From NCBI GenBank assembly GCA_019914995.1, contig CM034127.1:13676269-13740268 (forward strand): a DNA stretch of 64,000 nucleotides. Direction: 5' to 3'. Both the position numbers and the translations under genes were made by a program. The notes beneath the pieces are model-generated. The model saw only the letters and a program-made list of their open reading frames with translations, was not told the origin of the DNA and did not search any database. Shown one piece after another: positions 24,801 through 37,500 of this stretch. This stretch comes from Acanthochlamys bracteata. Taxonomy: Eukaryota; Streptophyta; Magnoliopsida; Pandanales; Velloziaceae. Within the stretch, counting starts at the first letter, position 1, and the number at the start of each line of letters is the position of its first letter.

Positions 24801-27800
24801 CCCAATATCCACCACTATCACAATCACTCATCTTTAACATGTCCTTCATATTCCATAAAGTCAATGGTGGTTTACTAAATTTCGTTCAACAGCATTTTAG
24901 TTAGGCAGATCTAATGGCGGTTAATTAGGGTCTATGGATGCCTACAACTTTAACAGGATAGCCTTGTATAGGTTAAGTCTGATATGTTTCATCAATTAGT
25001 TGTGCATGGCTATCTTATTCTTTTGTACAAGAATGGTGAATATATAAATGCATTTATTAACTGTTCCAAAGAAATATTTACTATTTGCATAGCTCATGCA
25101 ATCAAGGACAATGAACATATTTGTCTTCGTTTCAGAGTCTTATTCTCATAAATGGTACCATTAAAAAAACAAGTTTGGAACCGAAATATCAAAATTCACG
25201 CAAAAAGAATTGACCTTTCATCCTTCAGAGCAATTCATATTAGAGCTTCCACACAAGTTAATCAGAGTACAAGCTAAGAAATCAAACCAGTCTGAACAGC
25301 TCCCGAAGGGGATGAATAACTGCTAGATATATCTGATTGATAACCATAGATATGAAGAGCATCCTTAAAATCTGAATGCTTAGGTAGCCATCTAGTTCTT
25401 ATAGCTGCCACTCCAGCCTGTAAATAATAAAAACCCTTATAGAAATGGTCCGTCTTGAATGTATCCCATTTTGTGAAGAAAGAATGTACCTCACTTTGTG
25501 TAAAAAGAACACTGCACCAAAAGTCACACGCAGATGCCTGCAACTCCTTATCTGGTGAATATAGCACTGAAGCAGAAGATAATAAAGTAAGAACAAAAGA
25601 TATAGCTCTTGTGATCAAGAAAGTGCATGGAGGAAGGACCTACTCATGTAAAAGGTCCAAGAAGTAATAGAATCTTCAACAGAACCACATGCAACAACCA
25701 ATTTTGACAACCAGCCATTTTTAAGCAGGCTTTCGAGGAAGTCACTCCCTACAAAACCAATAAAAAGTATATTCCAGGAAAGTTACCAGAAAGGACTTGC
25801 ATTCAAGTGTATATCCAAACCATAACTCAAATCAATACCTATGTCCTACCCATGGAAATATTGCATCGAATTTTGATAACCAACAGAATGCAATCATACA
25901 TCTCTAGAAGAAAAATGTGCTTTTTCCAGAAGACAAGTTGAAACTGTGGGATTTTAGGGTGGGGTGTTAATATAAGGATAGTTTATATGAATCACTTTCA
26001 TGAAAACTTGGAAGCCAAAATGGGCTTTCCCAACAGCTCAAGGCTTCACATACAAAATAATCACAATAAAAATTCCACAGTCAACATTGACCATAGGCTC
26101 TGCATTCCTTGGATGTGCATCTATGCATGACGTAGACAAACATGATGGCCAGGTGACCAACATAGTTTCAATTGCCAAAAGATAGGGCCTGAAGAGAAAA
26201 AAAAATTTGAGGAAAATAAACAGTGATGGAGGTTCTAATATGGAAGTGCTGCAGGCTAAGTGAAATACAACCTTTTTCGGCGTTGACATCCACAGGTAAA
26301 TTCAAGTGATTGCTAGTCAAGCTCTTCAGAAGCTTGGAATCCCCAAGTGCTAATAAATTTGACGGCGGAACTTTCTGCATGACAGTGCAAGAAGCGAAAA
26401 TAGTATAAAGCACACCCAAGCTTATGGAATACTTACTGTATCCCAAGGAATATTGAACCAACAACCTAGCCAGATACAGATATACCTGATGTCCAAAAAG
26501 TTTATGCCCCCACAAAGGCCTATCATCATCCACATTCAATTCGTGAACCTAAGCAAGTAAACACAAGTAAGATAGTTAATTCATCATACAAGATGCAGAG
26601 CCCTCCTCGGGGCAAAGGAATCGATAACAGCAGCTTGCCTTCTGGCAGTCATTCATAAACTTATGAAGCTTTCTCTCCATCTCTTTCACTTCCTCATTGT
26701 CCTCATTTTCCAAACTAGAAAACCTAGGTGCTTTACTCTCTAACTTAGTTTCAGGTTTGGCACTTCCCTCAGTGTAATGATCAGACAGCAGATCATCCAA
26801 ACCAATGACTCTTTTTCTGAAATAAACACAAACAAACTTTTTTTGTAAAAAACAGTAAAGCAACAAAGAGAATCATTGCTTCTACTAACTGTTCGAATTC
26901 ACATGTTCAAAACTAGCTTATGCATGTGCAGTGATCAATAATCTCACAAATTTGTGAAACTGTTTAGAGATTCTTAAGCTCTTATATGCAACATACCAAA
27001 CTGCTTTTCATAACAGAACCCGTAAGTGCAGAAGAGAATCCAGATCATGAAATAAATCAAAGAAAAAAATGAAAGAAATTATAGACACGAAATTCCGCAA
27101 CCATCAGCAGAACTTCGCAACTATATAAGCAAAGCAACAAAATATTCTGAAAAGTAAAAATAAAAACAATTCAACTTCTACAAGATCGCCCAAAAACCAG
27201 TGAATCCTATAGAACATCACTCAGAGAAAAGAATTCAGAAAACAAAAAAGAAACCCACAGAAATGCAAGATCAGTAAGTCCCACTTTAGATAGTCATGAA
27301 GTTTGGAGGCATTCCTTCAGTATTTTTACGCAAGGCAGAAAATCCTATAAGAGCTGTTTGAGAGAAGTACTTTTAGAGTTAACTAAACTTATAAAACACT
27401 CAAAATAGAGGATAAAGAAACCCATCCATCTTTCTTGCTTTTTTTTTCTCCATCCGTCTTTCTTGCTGAAGTCTGGCCATTGACAGACAAAAAATTTTGC
27501 TCTTCTTGTTAATCCCTGCATCAAAGGTCCATTGTCATCGATTGGTCACCGCCACCTATTCTTTCTCCAATTTAGGCTCCGCACAAGCAGCCTTCTAACT
27601 TCTCCAATCACCTCTCCTTCCAACTCCTGCTGATCACCGTCAATGTCTGTACATCTTTTTTCGTTAGATTTTTCGTTCTAACCGATGTTTCGCCTCAACA
27701 CCAACCATGTTTTGCTTCACTACCAATCCATGTTTTGTTCTCACCACCAGCAACACCCGTCCGACAACTGTGACAGTCTCCAACAGCAGAACCTAGCTTA

Positions 27801-28261
27801 CAGATCCACGGCCGCCATTAGTGACGCCTGGACACTTGTTACTCCGATCAATAACTGCGACACTAGTGGTCCTTCGTTATGAATGGAGTTACGATTTATT
27901 GACACGAAAATCAACGGCTTGATAATTTTGAGTAGGCGGACGGTGCCGGAAAGGAAGACAAAAAGAATTTCATAATCCTAAAAAAGAAAAAAAGGAATTT
28001 TTTGATGTAAACGTTGAAATCCTAAAGAACCGTTTGGTAGCTAGAAACTTTACTTGTTAGCCTATTAGTATAACTCCATTTATGAAAAACTCTGAAATTT
28101 ATTGGCCATCTATCCAAACGGCCCCTAAGTTAAGAATATTAGCGATGTAGGGCTTTACGGACGGACCTCTTCTTGGTGGTGGTGGTGGTGGTGGTGGTAA
28201 GAGAAGTAGAGAGAAGCCGATCTTCCTCCTCAAAGTCGAGCCGATCTTCGACCTTCATCAT
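21876..28261 (-). CDS. Conserved plant protein, tentatively CANIN/NSE5-like SMC5/6 partner
   Basis: Twelve exons on the minus strand: 28261-28167, 26816-26639, 26548-26486, 26374-26272, 25748-25644, 25566-25490, 25417-25288, 24644-24572, 24195-24004, 22557-22437, 22227-22000, 21932-21876. All phases agree, giving about 473 residues. The protein starts with an acidic head, a poly-Thr run and a KKRKR patch, then GLDDLLSDHY and a charged segment. DDDRPLWGHKLFGHQ leads into a helical body with FLESLLKNGWLSKLVVACGS, ASACDFWCSVLFTQSE and LLEMWSALLRRF. Length, acidic/basic N-terminus and helical body recall the plant CANIN (FAM178-like) protein called ASAP1, proposed as an NSE5-like subunit of the SMC5/6 DNA-repair complex. 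This is recollection, not a search. An in-frame ATG at 28258 is equally possible. The second intron appears to begin with GC. Confidence 0.75.
22807..23084. mobile_element. MITE-like element inside an intron
   Basis: It lies in the intron between 24004 and 22557 of the CANIN-like gene. The left end reads GAATGGGCATATTGAGAAAA. The right end read on the other strand is GGATGGGCTTATTTAAAATG, giving imperfect inverted ends of about 20 bases. The interior holds repeated CTTATAAGC/AAGCTTA motifs and no reading frame. A target duplication was not resolved. Confidence 0.5.
27349..28127. mobile_element. Possible DNA element in the first intron of the CANIN-like gene
   Basis: The left end reads AGAGCTGTTTGAGAGAAG. 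The right end read on the other strand is GGGGCCGTTTGGATAGAT. They are imperfectly inverted and match the common GGGNCGTTTGG type of plant element. Most of the 1.35-kb first intron would then be insertion. A short open frame inside (27685-27882) resembles nothing known. No target duplication was seen. Confidence 0.4.
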
Positions 28262-28375
28262 CGCCGCGGCCGCCCGATAATTAACTGTTTGAAGAAACCC
28301 GCGAGAGTTAACAAAAAAGAAGAAGAAAAGAAAAAGAAGCGCCAAAAATTTGTGAACGATTCGGCCCTCCTCTTC

Positions 28376-28396
28376 TTGGCGGGCTTTTGGGCCTAA
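28376..28396. promoter_or_regulatory. Site II-type motifs upstream of the CANIN-like gene
   Basis: GGCGGGCTTTTGGGCCTAAC lies about 115-135 bases upstream of the start codon. It contains the TGGGC(C/T)-type core that TCP factors bind in housekeeping and cell-cycle promoters. The assignment follows from motif and position. Confidence 0.45.
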
Positions 28397-28869
28397 CGGA
28401 AGTTGGGGGTAATTATGTTTGTCATGCCAAGTTTCCCGGTTGCGTAAATATAGGTCATGTCTTATTTTTATGAAATCACTTTTTCACTTCACATTTTAGT
28501 TTATGTAATTTTATTATTATATTTCAAATTTTAGTTATATAATTTTATTTTATATATTTTAATAATTATTTTAAATTTTATTTTTATCAATTTTATATCA
28601 AAATTTTATATTTTTTTAATTTTTAATTTTATGAAACCTACTTTTATAATTATAATGAGTATACTGTATAGATAATTAAACGAATTAAATAGATCAATTC
28701 GAATTCGACCGAATTTATTTAAATTTTTGGATCGAATTAAACTCAAATTCGACTAAAGCTTGACTAGAATCTAAATTTTTTAGATCGATTTTTAATTGAA
28801 TTCGTGAGTAGGGTCGGAAATTGATAAAGCAGCGGTAATCCAGAGAAAAAACAGAAGTCTTTTCTTTAT

Positions 28870-29035
28870 ACCTGTAAGATACGGGCCTTAACAGCTTCAA
28901 CTTTTAGGCCCACCAAGGACCTACCGGCCTAGTATATATAATCGGGCCAGGCCTAAGTTGTTGCACTGCGTTCAACTAAACTCTGTGATAAAACACTTTG
29001 GAAGAAGTTGCAACTAGCCTTCGCCCTTCGGTAAG
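28870..29035 (+). promoter_or_regulatory. Isolated promoter-like module followed by a donor site
   Basis: In order on the plus strand: GGGCCTTAA (about 28875), TTTTAGGCCCACC (about 28902), a TATATATAAT box (about 28933-28942), then about 85 bases of mixed-composition sequence ending CCCTTCGGTAAGTTGC (29021-29036), where GTAAGT is a near-ideal 5' splice site. No protein exon follows within reach. It may be the orphaned 5' end of a displaced or decayed housekeeping gene, or an unannotated transcript. Confidence 0.35.
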
Positions 29036-29062
29036 TTGCTAAAGACGCTTGATTGATGTTTA

Positions 29063-29262
29063 CGAGTAAATTTTAAATTTCTTTTATCATTTCATATTTT
29101 TAATAAACTATAAAAATTTTATAAAATTTTTTAATTTTAAAATTATAAAAAATTTATATCATAATATATTTTTTTAATTAAAAATAAAATTTATTTCTAA
29201 AAAGTCTCCAAAATTTTTTTATTTTAAAAAAACTTCTATTATAAGCACTTCTAAACATTGTT
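29063..29262. mobile_element. AT-rich MITE-like copy
   Basis: About 200 bp of A/T tracts, including ACTATAAAAATTTTATAAAA, ending TAAGCACTTCTAAACATTG. The ending matches the AAGCANTNCNAAACNC end of the family defined by the copy at 63440. The left edge is vague. Non-coding. Confidence 0.45.
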
Positions 29263-30400
29263 TTTAATTTAAATGCCAAAACATGTTTCTTGATAGCTGC
29301 TTGATGAATTGAATGGTTTTCATAGTCACACTCGATTGGAACTTCAACACTTTCCTTATGAGCTGACATGGAATGTTGAGTTTTTTTGTTGCCAGCTGAT
29401 TAGATTAACCATTCCAAAAAGACTCTCTTTTAGATAGAGGAATTTGAACCTCCAAGCAAAGTACTAAAAGCATGCATGGAATTTTATCCATGATTTTTAT
29501 GGATGAATCTTTTAGAGGATAAGATTAGAAAAACAAAGCAGAAACAGACTTATATACTAAGGAAAAAACAGAAGAAATAAGGATTGAAAATAGACTCATA
29601 TATACATTTTTCTACTTGTTAATAATCTCTCTCTTCGTTGTTTTTGGAATATGTAGTGTATTATAAGATCTTTATGTAATCTTATTAGCAAAGCAAGAGA
29701 TGTATGTTTTTCACTTAACAGTTAGGCTCATATATTATATATTTCAATACAAATGAAAATTTTAAGCAATAAATTTAGAAAATTTCTAGTATATAAATTA
29801 TTTTTCGTATATATATTTTATGTGGGATTAATATAATTCATTTTTTATGTTCAATATTTATAATGTTTCAAGTTTTTTAATTGATTTGTCCATTTGGGAT
29901 TGAGATCCACGTTGAACATCCATATATCATCCCCTTTTCTTTTGGAAATAAGTTTAAAAGGATTTTTTTTTTTCTATTAAAAACGATAATAGAATTAATG
30001 TTGAAGAAAACAACTCTTCATGCTACTTTACTTTTGTTCTCTCCAAACGATAAACGATGGAAAGAAGTAGGGGTGGCAATTTTCAATCTAACCTACGATC
30101 GATTCCAAAAAATTGAATTCGGATTAAATTATAAATAAATTCTGATCAATTTTGGATCGATTCAAAATTAACTCGAAAATTTAAATAAGTTTAGTTTGGT
30201 TTCAAATTCAGATTGATTCGAAATTGATCCGTTTAATTATTTATATAGTATAAATTATTTAATTATTATAAAATAATAGCAAAAATTTTAAATTTAATTT
30301 ATATATAAAATTTTAATAAATAAATTTTGTTTTAAAAAAACTCTTAAAAAATTATTTTAATAAAATTTTTTATTTTAAGCATTGTCAAACGCCTCCGACA

Positions 30401-31017
30401 CAGTGTTTTCAAAACCAACTCTTGTACTTGATACGAAAATTTTATCGAGTCATCGGTTAACTCACAGAATCATCGGATTGATCCATTAGATCAAATCGAA
30501 TTAACTAAATAAATATTAATAATATAAATATATTATATATTATATAATATCTATTATAATAGATATTAAAAAAATTTTAAATACAATTATACACTAAAAT
30601 ATTGAATATATTTTTTGAAGTTATAAATTTTAATTTTGAAGTAATAGTCTTCATGAATTCAAAACAATAGCCAAAAAATATAAAATATAATAAAATCTTA
30701 ATATTTTAAATATTATAAATTAGCTACATTATATATAATTATTTATAACTGTTTGTAGTCTTGTATATATAGAAATAATTCGGAAGCAGCCAAAATTTTA
30801 AGAAATGAGCGTGTTTTATATTTTATTTTTTTAATTTTTTGAATAATAACATCGGATCAATATGTTCTATCATCATCAGGCTATTTAAAAATTGATCGGA
30901 TCAACTAAATTTTTATCAAATTTTGTCAATTTATACTGCTCATCCAATCCGAAATCAGTGCCTAATTCTGAATCAATTCGGTCAGTCTGAATTAGGTTTT
31001 AAAATATTGCTCAGTCT
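30401..31017. mobile_element. Non-autonomous hAT-like element, 617 bp
   Basis: It is bounded by CTCCGACA (30393-30400) and TTCCGACA (31018-31025), an 8-bp target duplication with one mismatch. The left end reads CAGTGTTTTCAAAACC. Near the right end the other strand reads CAATATTTTAAAACC, a good partial inverted match. The CAGTGTTTTNAAAACC opening is typical of small hAT-derived elements in plants. GATC-rich stretches flank an A/T interior without coding capacity. The insertion lies at the end of another repeat (ending TTAAGCATTGTCAAACGCCT), so the two are nested or abutting. Confidence 0.65.
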
Positions 31018-31512
31018 TTCCGACATGAAAAATATTGTCAAATAATTCTATCAAAATAAGGACTCCATTTTTTTCTTCTTCCATTTAAGGGTGAAAAGAA
31101 TAGTTTTTGTAAGTAGAGATAACAAGCAATTCTCTGTTTCTTTTCTCTATTATCCATTAATTTGCTAAGCACTTTGTTTTTCTTGTTTCCCCTCTTCCCG
31201 GCTTAAAATACCATTCTTCAAGCAAGGTATGAACCAACTCAATAGTCAAGACACTCTTGATTCCCTCGTCCCTCTTCTTCCCCGGTTCTTCATTCATTCA
31301 TTAATTTTTCGTTCTCCCTCTCTCTCCTCTCTCTCTTCATCCTTGTCTTCATTCCTGCAGTTCACAGTCTTCAATGAGTCCTTGATTTCTTCACCAATTT
31401 TTCAAAACCCCAATCCGAATCCATTTTAAAATAATTATTTCTATCTACAAATAATCTGAATCCCTTTTCTTATTTTCCATTCTTGTACCAAAACCCCCAA
31501 ATCAAACAAATC

Positions 31513-34500
31513 ATGGAGAACCTGACGAACAAACAATGGAGGTGGCTACTCTTCCTCTTCTTCTCTTCTCTCTCAAATTCTTTCTCTATTGTTCTTTCTT
31601 TCCCAAACTCTACTTCCCATTTCCATCCTAACCCTGACTTCCTCGCCGGAGAAGTTCACCGGTAAGAACTCTTTACAGTGCCGCGTCAATAAATTATATA
31701 CCAGTTTCTCTCTTCTGCTCATATTTTAAGCAATGTGGTTTGTCTTGACTGCATTAATTTCAGTTTGATAGAGAAATCACGACGGCGAGCGTTAACGGAT
31801 GCCAGTTGTATGACCGGAAACCCGATAGACGACTGCTGGCGTTGCGATCCCAACTGGGAAAACAACCGTCAACGGCTCGCCGACTGCGGTATTGGGTTTG
31901 GTCGCAATGCGCTTGGTGGTAAAGGTGGACAGTACTATGTGGTGACGGATTCTTCCGATCCCGACCCGGTAAACCCTCCGCCGGGCACACTCCGGTATGG
32001 AGTTATCCAAGAACAACCGTTATGGATCACTTTCGCCTGTGACATGAATATTAAGCTGTCCCAAGAGTTGTTAGTGAATAGCTTTAAAACTATAGATGGT
32101 CGCGGAGCTAACATTCACATCGCCGGCGGCGCCTGTATTACTTTACAATACGTCTCCAATATAATTATCCACAATGTACATGTACACGACTGCGTTCCGA
32201 CCGGGAACGCGAACGTTCGGTCGTCGCCAACGCATGCCGGTTACCGAGGGAAATCGGACGGTGATGGGATTTCGATCTATGGAGCTCACGGTATTTGGAT
32301 TGACCATTGTGAACTTGCTCATTGTACTGATGGTCTCATTGATGCTATTATGGGTTCGACTGGTATGACCATTTCCAACAGCTACTTCTCCCACCACAAT
32401 GAGGTACCAATTTCCACCGAATTAGTAGAAAATTCAGAGATACATTAACCATTTTTCTCTAATTGATTAACAAAATGTAAGCGATGCTTTTTTTTTTCAA
32501 TAGGTAATGTTGATGGGAGCGAGCGATGATTATGAGCCGGATAGTGGAATGCAAGTAACAATAGCGTTTAACAGATTCGGTCCTGACTTAGTACAGAGAA
32601 TGCCGAGATGCCGAAGAGGTTACTTTCATGTTGTCAACAATGACTATACCAGCTGGGAAATGTACGCTATCGGAGGCAGCGCAGCGCCGACGATCAACAG
32701 CCAAGGGAACAGGTATACTGCTCCCGCAGATGCTTCAGCAAAAGAAGTGACTAAAAGAGTCGATACGCCGGAAGGCTCATGGGATGGTTGGAATTGGAGA
32801 ACGGAAGGTGATGTTATGGTGAACGGAGCTTTCTTTGTTCCTTCTGGTGTTGGCTTACAAGCTAAGTATGCAAAAGCTTCGTCGACGGAACCGAAATCCG
32901 CCGCAATTATTGATCAACTGACGACGAACGTTGGAGTTCTTACAGCAGAGAGGTAGAGTGAAACAAACTTCTTTTTTGTTCTTTTCTGTTTTGTTTTCTG
33001 TTGCTTCTTTTCTGTATGCATATGCTCTGTCTTTTACCTTTTCTTTTTTCCTTAAAAGGCTTTTTTCTGTTTCTTTTATTACTGACTCATTTCTGGTGCT
33101 TGTTAGGACTTAGGAGTTATAAAATATAAGATGCTCGTTCATAGAGGTTCGGTTATGGTTTATTTTTTTTAGTGTGCTTAGGAATATTTATGAGTGCATA
33201 TTGAAAAAGTTTTTAAAAAAATTTAATTTTGGAAAACTTTAGAAATAATTTTTTTTATTAAAAAATATAATAATAATTAATAAGAAAATTTTTATAGTAG
33301 AATTTTAAAATATTTAAAATAATTTCGTAGATTTTTTTAGAAATTTATTAAAAATTTTAAAATAAATAATTGAAACGAAAAAAATATTAAGCTCTCTCGA
33401 ACATCTATACAACTTGTTTAGGAAGAACAACTGCAGCGTACTCAAAGTTTAGGGGCATGTTCCCAAGTAGGAAATAGGATATTTATCTTCGAGGATGACG
33501 AGAGTTATTCATTGGTCCTTCTCAGTAGTGAGCTTAGTGTATGCTTAGGAGTTAGTTTTTATGTCCTAGTAGTGCCATGATTCTCTTGATTAGTTTAATG
33601 AAAAGCGACCTTGTAAGCTGTAATTTGACTAATGGATACTTGCGTTTTCGCTTCTGCATTAAATTAATTAAGATACACAATTTTTTTCTATTAGCATTAT
33701 GGATTTTTCTTAGAGTGCGTTTGTTTTTAATTTTTTTGGACTAAATTTTTCAATTTTTAGTTTTACATTTTTCAATATATATTTTATAAATATTTAAAAA
33801 ATTTATTTAAAATTTTAAAAAATATAAAAAATTATATATAATAAAAATTTTTTATTACATATTTTAATTATTTTTTAGAAGTAAAAAAATAAAACTTATT
33901 TAAAAATAAAATATTTTTTATTTTTAAAAAATTCTATTTTATAAACAATTTCAAACACACTCTTATTGTCTCGTCTTCAAGCATGCCGCGCCTCAGACAA
34001 AGCTTGAAATTATCTGCTTTTTAGGCAACCTTCGTTTTAAGTTAAATCTCTATTGGGCAGAAGTTGATTGCCATAGCCCAGTATGTTAATCCATTCCCTA
34101 ACACTTACTTTTTCTTTTTTCAACGTAAATCATTATGTATAGTATGTTTGAAACTTTGAGAACTTTTTTATTGAACGGCGCCTTATAAAGTTGTTTATGC
34201 TCTTTTGATTATGTATATATCTTAATCACGGTATAAGACATAAAAGATGTGAATGTGGGCTGTTGGGACGTTAGTAACTTAGGGTAGGTCCTGAGAATTG
34301 AATTTTGGAAGTGGTAAGACTGGTAGGTACTATTATTCCTGCAGCGGTCATTATTGCTTCTCGTCATAGTTCAGTCTCTTAGCTAAAACTTTGCGCAAAG
34401 TTCTATAAAAGTGCTCAAAGTTGAAATATTGACATGTATTCTGGGATGAGATGAATTTGAAGTACCGATTTAAATACTAAGTATATGTTTGAAAAAAACT

Positions 34501-37500
34501 TATTTTTTAATATATTTTTAATATTTTATAAATTTTTTAAAATTTAAATAATATAAAAAAGTTTACTGTCATAAAATTTTATTATGTTTTAAAAATAAAT
34601 TTTTTAAGTATTATTTTTTCAGAAAGTATTTTTAAATATTTTCTAAGTAGATAATATAAATGTTCGGAATTTGAGTTGACCAATTTGAATTGGTATATGC
34701 CCGAGGTCATTTACACCTAAGCAATTCGAGTCGAATTGACATTTTTTATGAAAACAAGCAAACTTTTTGAGTAATTTTGTTAAAGCCTGAACAGTTTCAA
34801 TTTATATATGGACTTTAGCGAGGTTTTAAGTTTAATTAATTGAATTTTTAGGTGTAAATACCGTATTCCGAGTTAAGTTCCAAATTACATTTGAAATGAG
34901 TTAATTTTTGTAAAATACAATCAATATTTTACAAAATATCTTTTGAACTAATTGTTTACGATAAAATTTTATTTGAATTAGTTGAGATTTAATTAATGAT
35001 AATATATTTAGTTCTTGTTTTGACATACACCATAAAAGATCCATGTAGGATGTAGCTTTTTAAGAATCATAGTTATGATTCTAATTTTATATTCTTTGTA
35101 CATAACATATTGAATCAAAAATTTTCTGTCTAGAGAGTTTAATTAAATTTGTATTCAAATGAATGCGTTTTAATGAGTTAATTTTTACTTAAAAAATAGT
35201 TTTTATGTAAAAAATCGACCTCACAGATCATAGATTCGTCTTTCTTTTAAGCAATGCGGAGTATAGCTTTTTGGTAGTTTTACATAAAATTGAGTATTTT
35301 ATTTAATTAATCTGTTTGGGGAACGAACCGTGTGAATAATTACTGATTTTAGACATACTTGGTAAGCAGAACATACTTCAGGTTTTTTAGCCTGTCTAGT
35401 GTAGTCTAGTCACTATGTGTCAGGGCACACCTTCCAAAAGATGCATGGGAACCACGTGACCATAGATCTCTGTCAGGTTTGTCCTTGGACCATACTTACG
35501 CGGGACCCATTCTAACGTGGCTCTGTTGTTTCTAATTGGTCATAATATGGAGCACTATGGCCATATAAAAAGCGGGTGCGTCCAACACCAGATTCTGACA
35601 TTTGGAATTGTTTATGAAATAAAATTTTTTAAAAATAAAAATTATTTTTGTTTATTTTGAAAAATAAGTTTTATTTTTTTATTTAAAAAAATAATAAAAA
35701 TATGTAATAAAAAGATTTTATTTCGTAGAATTTTTTTACACTTTCTAAATTTTTAAATAAATTTTTTATATATTTATAAAATATGTATTGAAAAACGTGA
35801 AATAGAGAATTGAAAAATTTTGTTGAAAAAAAGCTGAACCAAACAGCGTGAAATTATCCAGTTCTATTTCGGCCGAGCCGCGAGTCCCGTACCCTGCCCA
35901 CATTTAACAGAGAAATAAGAATCCTACCCATGTCCTAATAACATTTTTTTTTGGGAAAGAAAATAAACTGGCAAGGAGGTGAATCCAATCCGGCAACATT
36001 TCTCCGAAGAGTTTTTTATTTATGATTCTATGACATTATATGCCTGTAAGGTGTTAGACTTGCAGCTTTGTTCGGAGTTATAGTGTCATGAGTTTTTTAG
36101 CCAGCTCCGAAAATAAACTAAAATATCTATGCATACATCTTCAATGCAAACTGGCTATAAGTGCATAGTTCTGTGTGCATTTGTTTGTAAGAATGTAGTG
36201 TATTTGCAATTTAAAAGTGGTATGATGTCAAGCAGGACTAAATCCTCATTGCAAGATGGTTGTGCCATTAGGTGGTCTCTGTTTTTCTTTTCTTTTGTTT
36301 GGCTTTTGGTTTTAAATTTAGGGTCTTTTGGAAGTAGGTGGCTTGGTGTTTTCATAAGATAGAAAGTGCATGATGAGCATGATGATGGCTGCTAGGATAG
36401 ATGGAGATTAATATAGCATCCATTCACTTGGTCGACATGACTAATTGTGATTGTGAACCCAGAAACTCGTTCATCCATTACATTTGCGTCACACAATGAG
36501 TTAATGGAAACACCTTGTGACTAAAATGAGTTTCCTTGTCAAAACTATGTGATAATCAGAGGAGTGGCCCACAACTATAAGGACCAAAGATCAGCGCCAA
36601 GTAGGCGATTTGGGAGTAAATCCCAAACCATTTACTTCTTGCCCTCAAGCGGAGCGGGGCTATGCAGGCGATGTTGGACTAAATCCCCAAACCCCTTAAC
36701 ACTCTCCTTCAAGTGCATGGGGCGATAAACTGCTCTGATATTATATGGCGAAAATGGATTTCCATCTCAAGAGCACATGATAGTGATAAGAGTTTGTTCA
36801 GAATTTATAAAGACAAAGAAGCATGACCATATCCCCTAACACATCGTATTTCACACATAAATACAGGATCATACCTTATCAAATGCATGTTTAGTTTAAC
36901 CAACCGTTTCTCTGAATATGATCTCTTAGCTTTCATGTTTTTCCTGTTATTTTTCAATTTTCTTTTTGTGTGGATGAGTCCTTCTCTGTTTCTGATACAC
37001 CACTATTACATATTTTAAGAACTAACCCAAACATCTTACATTATGAGTAGGTCAAATATATTACTAGTGAATGATTGACCTTATAGGAGAATATGCTATG
37101 ATACAAAAGCTACAAGATAGGCTTGTTTAGGTTCTTAGCATAATTGTAAGGTGAATAAAATCCAAAAATTGAGTTCCATCCATAGTGACATATGAACTAC
37201 TGCTAGGGAACTCTACTCTTATACTTTTTTGAATATCTTCCGATTTGATATGTCTAGGCCTCGAGTCTAGCATCTCTTATGCAAATAATTGTTTTTGTTC
37301 TGATTCTCTTTTTTGTGTTGTCCCTCTCTAAAACCCTTCCTGTTGGTATGATGGAGTTTGAGTGAACTTGTTACTGATTTTTGTAAACATATGACAGGGG
37401 CAACAATCCGGGTGTTAGCTACGGCAGTGGAGGTGGTGGAGGAGGTATTCCTATTGGTGGGGGCGGAAGCTACGGAGGAAGCGGTAGTGCTAACGATGGA

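Larger units (their letters stand above)
28262..31512. other. Divergent intergenic region, CANIN-like gene to pectate lyase gene
   Basis: It holds the CANIN-like promoter (to about 28420), A/T-rich repeat DNA, a promoter-like module at 28870-29035, a MITE-like copy at 29063-29262, and transposon DNA at 30065-31017. The final 300 bases form the leader of the pectate lyase gene, with a CT-rich run at 31313-31350. Frames at 29178 and 29881 resemble nothing known; 29881-30138 runs into transposon DNA. Confidence 0.5.

Noticed and set aside
29881-30138. 85-codon frame
   Set aside because: It passes into GGTGGCAA-type transposon DNA at its 3' half and shows no domain.
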